Assembly (NCBI RefSeq): GCF_031679605.1 | Contig: NZ_CP117522.1 | Coordinates: 9,858,001 to 9,922,000 of the forward strand | DNA length: 64,000 nt | Direction: 5' to 3' | Source of the DNA: Streptomyces luomodiensis | GTDB lineage: Bacteria > Actinomycetota > Actinomycetes > Streptomycetales > Streptomycetaceae | Shown: positions 61,196 to 64,000 of the stretch, piece after piece | How the letters are laid out: every line of letters begins with the position of its first letter | Numbering within the stretch: position 1 is the first letter of the stretch | The notes under the pieces: model-generated | Told to the model about the DNA's origin: nothing | Database searches by the model: none | Seen by the model: the letters and a program-made list of their open reading frames with translations, nothing else | Position numbers and translations under genes: made by a program

Positions 61196-63280
61196 ATGCC
61201 CGTCCCCCGCCCCGAGTACCCCAACCCGCTCTTCGACCGCTCGCACGCCTGGCTCAACCTCAACGGCAGCTGGGACTTCCGGGCCGACCCCGCCCAACAG
61301 CACACCGCGGCCGCCGCGGACGGCTACGACCAGCGGATCACGGTGCCCTTCGCCTGGGAGACCCCCGCCTCCGGCATCGCCGCGCACTGGCTGGAGACCG
61401 CCTGGTACCGCCGCACGTTCACCGTGCCGTCCGCCTGGTCCGGGCAGCGCGTCGTCCTCCACTTCGGCGCCGTCCACCACGAGGCCACCGTGTGGGTCAA
61501 CGACACGGAGGTGGCACACCACGAAGGCGGCTACACACCGTTCTCCGCCGATGTGACGGACGCGCTCGGTGACGGCGAGCAACTCCTCGTCGTGCGTGTC
61601 CACGCCCCCGCGGACAAGCTGGACATCGTCCACGGCAAGCAGCGCAGCATGCCCCGCGACGACTACGACGGCGTCTGCTTCACCCCGTCGTCCGGCATCT
61701 GGCAGACCGTCTGGCTGGAGTCACGCCCCGCCACCCATCTCGCCACGCTGCGACTGCGCCCGGCCCACGACCTGACCGGTATCGCCGTCGACGCCACCGT
61801 GCGGGGCCCGGAGTCCGGCACCGCGCGGCTGCGCCTGCGGGTGCGCGGCGAGGACTCCACCGTCACCCTGGACATCGGCCCGGACGGACGGGCCGGAGCC
61901 GTACTGCCGGTGGCCACCCCCAGGCTGTGGTCACCCGAGGATCCGCACCTGTACTCCGTCGACGCGGAACTGACCAGCGCCGACGGCACCGACCGCGTCA
62001 CCTCCTACACCGGGCTGCGTTCGATCGCGGTGGACGGCGAGGCGCTGTATCTCAACGGGCACCGGCTGTTCATCCGCGGCGTGCTCGACCAGGGCTACTG
62101 GCCCGACACCGGGATCACCGCGCCCGACGACGCGGCCCTGCGCCGGGACCTGGAACTCGCCGCGGACGCCGGCTACAACCTCGTACGCAAGCACCTGAAA
62201 CTGGAAGACCCCCGCTTCGTCCACCACGCCGACACCCTCGGCATGCTGCTGTGGGCCGAGCCCGCCTCTCCCGGACGCTTCTCGCCCGAGTCCACCGCCC
62301 GGTTCGCCGAGCAGATCCAGCCCATGGTGGAACGCGACGGCAACTCTCCCGCCATCATCATCTGGGGCCTGTACAACGAGGAGTGGGGCCTGGACTGGGA
62401 CCTCCCCGGCGACCCGGCCAAGCAACAGGCGGTCGCCGACGCCTACGACCGGATCAAGGCCCTCGACCCCACCCGGCCCGCCGTCGACAACTCCGGCTGG
62501 ACCCATGTCAGAACCGACCTGCTCGACTGGCACTACTACGACGAGAGCGCCGCGTCATGGGCCGCCACGGTCGCCGATCTCCTCTCCGGCCGGCGCGATG
62601 ACTTCCCCGTGAAACTCGGCCCGGACCTGGTCGTCCACAAGCAGCTCGCGGTCACCGGACAGCCGCTGCGCGGCCTGCCCAACCTCAACAGCGAATACGG
62701 CGGCGGCTTCACCGGCCTGGAACGCGCCTGGCACCTGCGCTGGCAGACACAGGAACTGCGCCGCCACGACCGGCTCGCCGGCTACGTCTACACCGAGCTG
62801 TACGACATCGAGCACGAGAGCGCCGGACTGCTGGACTTCCACCGCGGAGCCAAGGACCTCGCGGGCGTCGACCCGGGCCATGTGAACGCACCCACCACGC
62901 TCGTCCTGGACCTCACACCGGTCGCTCCCGGACGCGATCTGCTCACCGCCACGCGGGAGTTCACGGTCGGCGTCCGCGTCTCCCACCACGGCACCGAACC
63001 GGTCGAGGGCACCCTGCACACCACCTGGACCGCCGTGTACGCGGCCGCTCCCGAATCCCCCGGCAGCCCCGTGCCCGGGTGCCACGCCGAAGCCAAGCCG
63101 TACGTCCTCGGAGAGGCCGTCGAGGTGCCCGCGACGCTGCCCGAGGGCCGGACCAGCGGACGACTGCACCTGGCCCTGGTGGCGGAGGGCGGAAGCGTCG
63201 TGGCCCGTACCGCGCTCGACGTGGACACCCGGAGCGAGCCGCACATCGGGGACGATCCGCGAGCCGGCCGAGCCGAGTGA
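61196..63280 (+). CDS. Glycoside hydrolase family 2 protein
   Basis: 694 residues from ATG 61196. Domain order: sugar-binding jelly roll (SHAWLNLNGSWDFRADPAQQ, VVLHFGAVHHEATVWVNDTE), Ig-like domain, then TIM barrel from about 285. Catalytic residues: acid/base Glu in IIIWGLYNEEWGLDW (about 395) and nucleophile Glu in LPNLNSEYGGGFTG (about 499). It has no signal peptide, so it should cleave the imported oligosaccharide in the cytoplasm, as a beta-galactosidase, glucuronidase, mannosidase or arabinopyranosidase. The active-site context does not settle which. Confidence 0.92.
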   Translation: MPVPRPEYPNPLFDRSHAWLNLNGSWDFRADPAQQHTAAAADGYDQRITVPFAWETPASGIAAHWLETAWYRRTFTVPSAWSGQRVVLHFGAVHHEATVWVNDTEVAHHEGGYTPFSADVTDALGDGEQLLVVRVHAPADKLDIVHGKQRSMPRDDYDGVCFTPSSGIWQTVWLESRPATHLATLRLRPAHDLTGIAVDATVRGPESGTARLRLRVRGEDSTVTLDIGPDGRAGAVLPVATPRLWSPEDPHLYSVDAELTSADGTDRVTSYTGLRSIAVDGEALYLNGHRLFIRGVLDQGYWPDTGITAPDDAALRRDLELAADAGYNLVRKHLKLEDPRFVHHADTLGMLLWAEPASPGRFSPESTARFAEQIQPMVERDGNSPAIIIWGLYNEEWGLDWDLPGDPAKQQAVADAYDRIKALDPTRPAVDNSGWTHVRTDLLDWHYYDESAASWAATVADLLSGRRDDFPVKLGPDLVVHKQLAVTGQPLRGLPNLNSEYGGGFTGLERAWHLRWQTQELRRHDRLAGYVYTELYDIEHESAGLLDFHRGAKDLAGVDPGHVNAPTTLVLDLTPVAPGRDLLTATREFTVGVRVSHHGTEPVEGTLHTTWTAVYAAAPESPGSPVPGCHAEAKPYVLGEAVEVPATLPEGRTSGRLHLALVAEGGSVVARTALDVDTRSEPHIGDDPRAGRAE

Positions 63281-63343
63281 GCCGCACGAAGCAACCCGTT
63301 GCGGGCACCAGCCCCCCCTACTCATCCGCGAAGGAGTGGTTCC

Positions 63344-64000
63344 GTGCGCCTGTCCGCGCCCAGACACAGATCACCGGCCGTGCTCGGCATCCTGGTACTG
63401 CTGGCCGCGCTGATGTCCCTGTGGTCCTCGCCGGCCTCCGCCACACCCGCCGGACAGGTCCTGGCATCGCCGGACCTGTCCGCCAACCCACAGGGCGACA
63501 ACAGCTACCCGCGCGCCATCCGCCTCGACCACGACGGCTCATCGGGCCAGACCATGCTGGCCACGTTCGCCCGGCGCAATCAGGGCGGCCCCAACTCGCT
63601 GCCCCTCTACCGCAGCACCGACGGCGGCCGGACCTGGAGCTCCACCCCCATGTCCACGATCACCTCACACACCGCGGGCTGGGACCTGGAAGCCCCCGTC
63701 CTGTACGAGGTGCCCCGCACCGCGAACGGCCTGAACGCGGGTGACCTGCTCGCCGCCGGCACCGCCTGGAAGGCGGGGGACTTCACGGCGCAGAAGATCG
63801 AGGTCTTCAAGAGCACCGACCACGGCCGGACCTGGCAGTACCTGTCCAACTGCACCCAGAGCAGCGGGATGCCGAACACCATCGGCCACGGCATCTGGGA
63901 ACCGTGGTTCCTGCTCGCGCCGAACAACACGCTCGCCTGTTTCATCTCCGACGAACGGCCGGCGAACACCCCGACCAACAACCAGGTCATCGGCCACTAC
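63344..64000 (+). CDS. Secreted BNR/Asp-box (sialidase-like fold) glycosidase, cut by window end
   Basis: GTG 63344 with AAGGAG at good spacing; 219 codons are visible and the frame is still open at 64000. Signal peptide: hydrophobic LGILVLLAALMSLW ending SPASA. Asp-boxes STDGGRTWSS and STDHGRTWQY mark a beta-propeller of the sialidase/GH33-GH93 kind. QGDNSYPRAIRLDHDGSSGQ fits the first blade. As an extracellular enzyme it could release the oligosaccharide imported by the adjacent transporter, for example arabinan-type (GH93) products, but that is inference. Confidence 0.82.
   Translation, partial: MRLSAPRHRSPAVLGILVLLAALMSLWSSPASATPAGQVLASPDLSANPQGDNSYPRAIRLDHDGSSGQTMLATFARRNQGGPNSLPLYRSTDGGRTWSSTPMSTITSHTAGWDLEAPVLYEVPRTANGLNAGDLLAAGTAWKAGDFTAQKIEVFKSTDHGRTWQYLSNCTQSSGMPNTIGHGIWEPWFLLAPNNTLACFISDERPANTPTNNQVIGHY

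Noticed and set aside
1..64000. tRNA, rRNA, riboswitch or replication-origin signals
   Set aside because: None recognised on either strand by eye; short structured RNAs could have been missed.

Overview
High-GC actinobacterial chromosome segment, almost certainly Streptomyces or a close relative. Coding regions have extreme third-position GC and many GTG/TTG starts. Typical families are PadR, HxlR, LacI and MarR regulators, a mycothiol-type isomerase, a QcrB/CtaD pair and a Tat-type sugar lipoprotein. The many short remnants of insertion sequences and broken genes suggest an accessory region such as a chromosome arm. No rRNA, tRNA or CRISPR array was seen.

Layout. 1-8.5 kb: PadR regulator (cut by the window edge) facing an APC permease, a methyltransferase coupled to a frameshifted TusA-like gene, a polyprenyl synthase, then a small respiratory set (membrane protein, CtaD, subunit-IV-like, convergent QcrB). 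9-18 kb: mostly decayed DNA (PD-(D/E)XK nuclease, ISL3, Tn3, DMT transporter and hydrolase remnants) with intact islands: S51 peptidase, secreted peptidoglycan-binding protein, HxlR/hydrolase/SnoaL module, GNAT. 17.8-28.7 kb: a catabolic cluster (YciI-like protein, MHS transporter, Ldh-type dehydrogenase, thioesterase, LLM monooxygenase, CoA ligase, HMG-CoA-lyase-like protein, FAD dehydrogenase, MarR, flavin reductase, isomerase-like protein).

The two divergent promoters of that cluster share the same -35/17/-10 promoter and the same triple GCATGCTT operator. One copy still carries a decayed start of the flavin-reductase gene, so the transporter promoter looks like a duplicated flavin-reductase promoter. 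This is the most informative regulatory observation in the window.

28.7-44.7 kb: mobile-element debris (IS5, IS630, IS3, nested Tn3) around stress/redox genes: aldo/keto reductase with a tetR broken by a small CTAG-flanked element, MarR plus TetX-like monooxygenase, SDR plus broken LysR, alpha/beta hydrolase, and a cysteine-bearing Ig-like repeat protein. 44.8-50.1 kb: a second catabolic operon (AraC, CoA ligase, amidohydrolase, SDR-like protein lacking the catalytic Tyr, LLM oxidoreductase). 50.1-56.3 kb: SUKH-family pseudogene, small secreted protein, IS5 remnant, Imm-5-like protein and an 821-residue protein with a PD-(D/E)XK-like nuclease signature (possible defence gene). 56.7-64 kb: a LacI-controlled glycan-utilisation locus (lipoprotein, two permeases, GH2 enzyme, BNR-repeat secreted enzyme cut by the window end).

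All family assignments are from reading motifs by eye; no database search was run. Several frameshifts lie in G/C homopolymers and could be sequencing errors.
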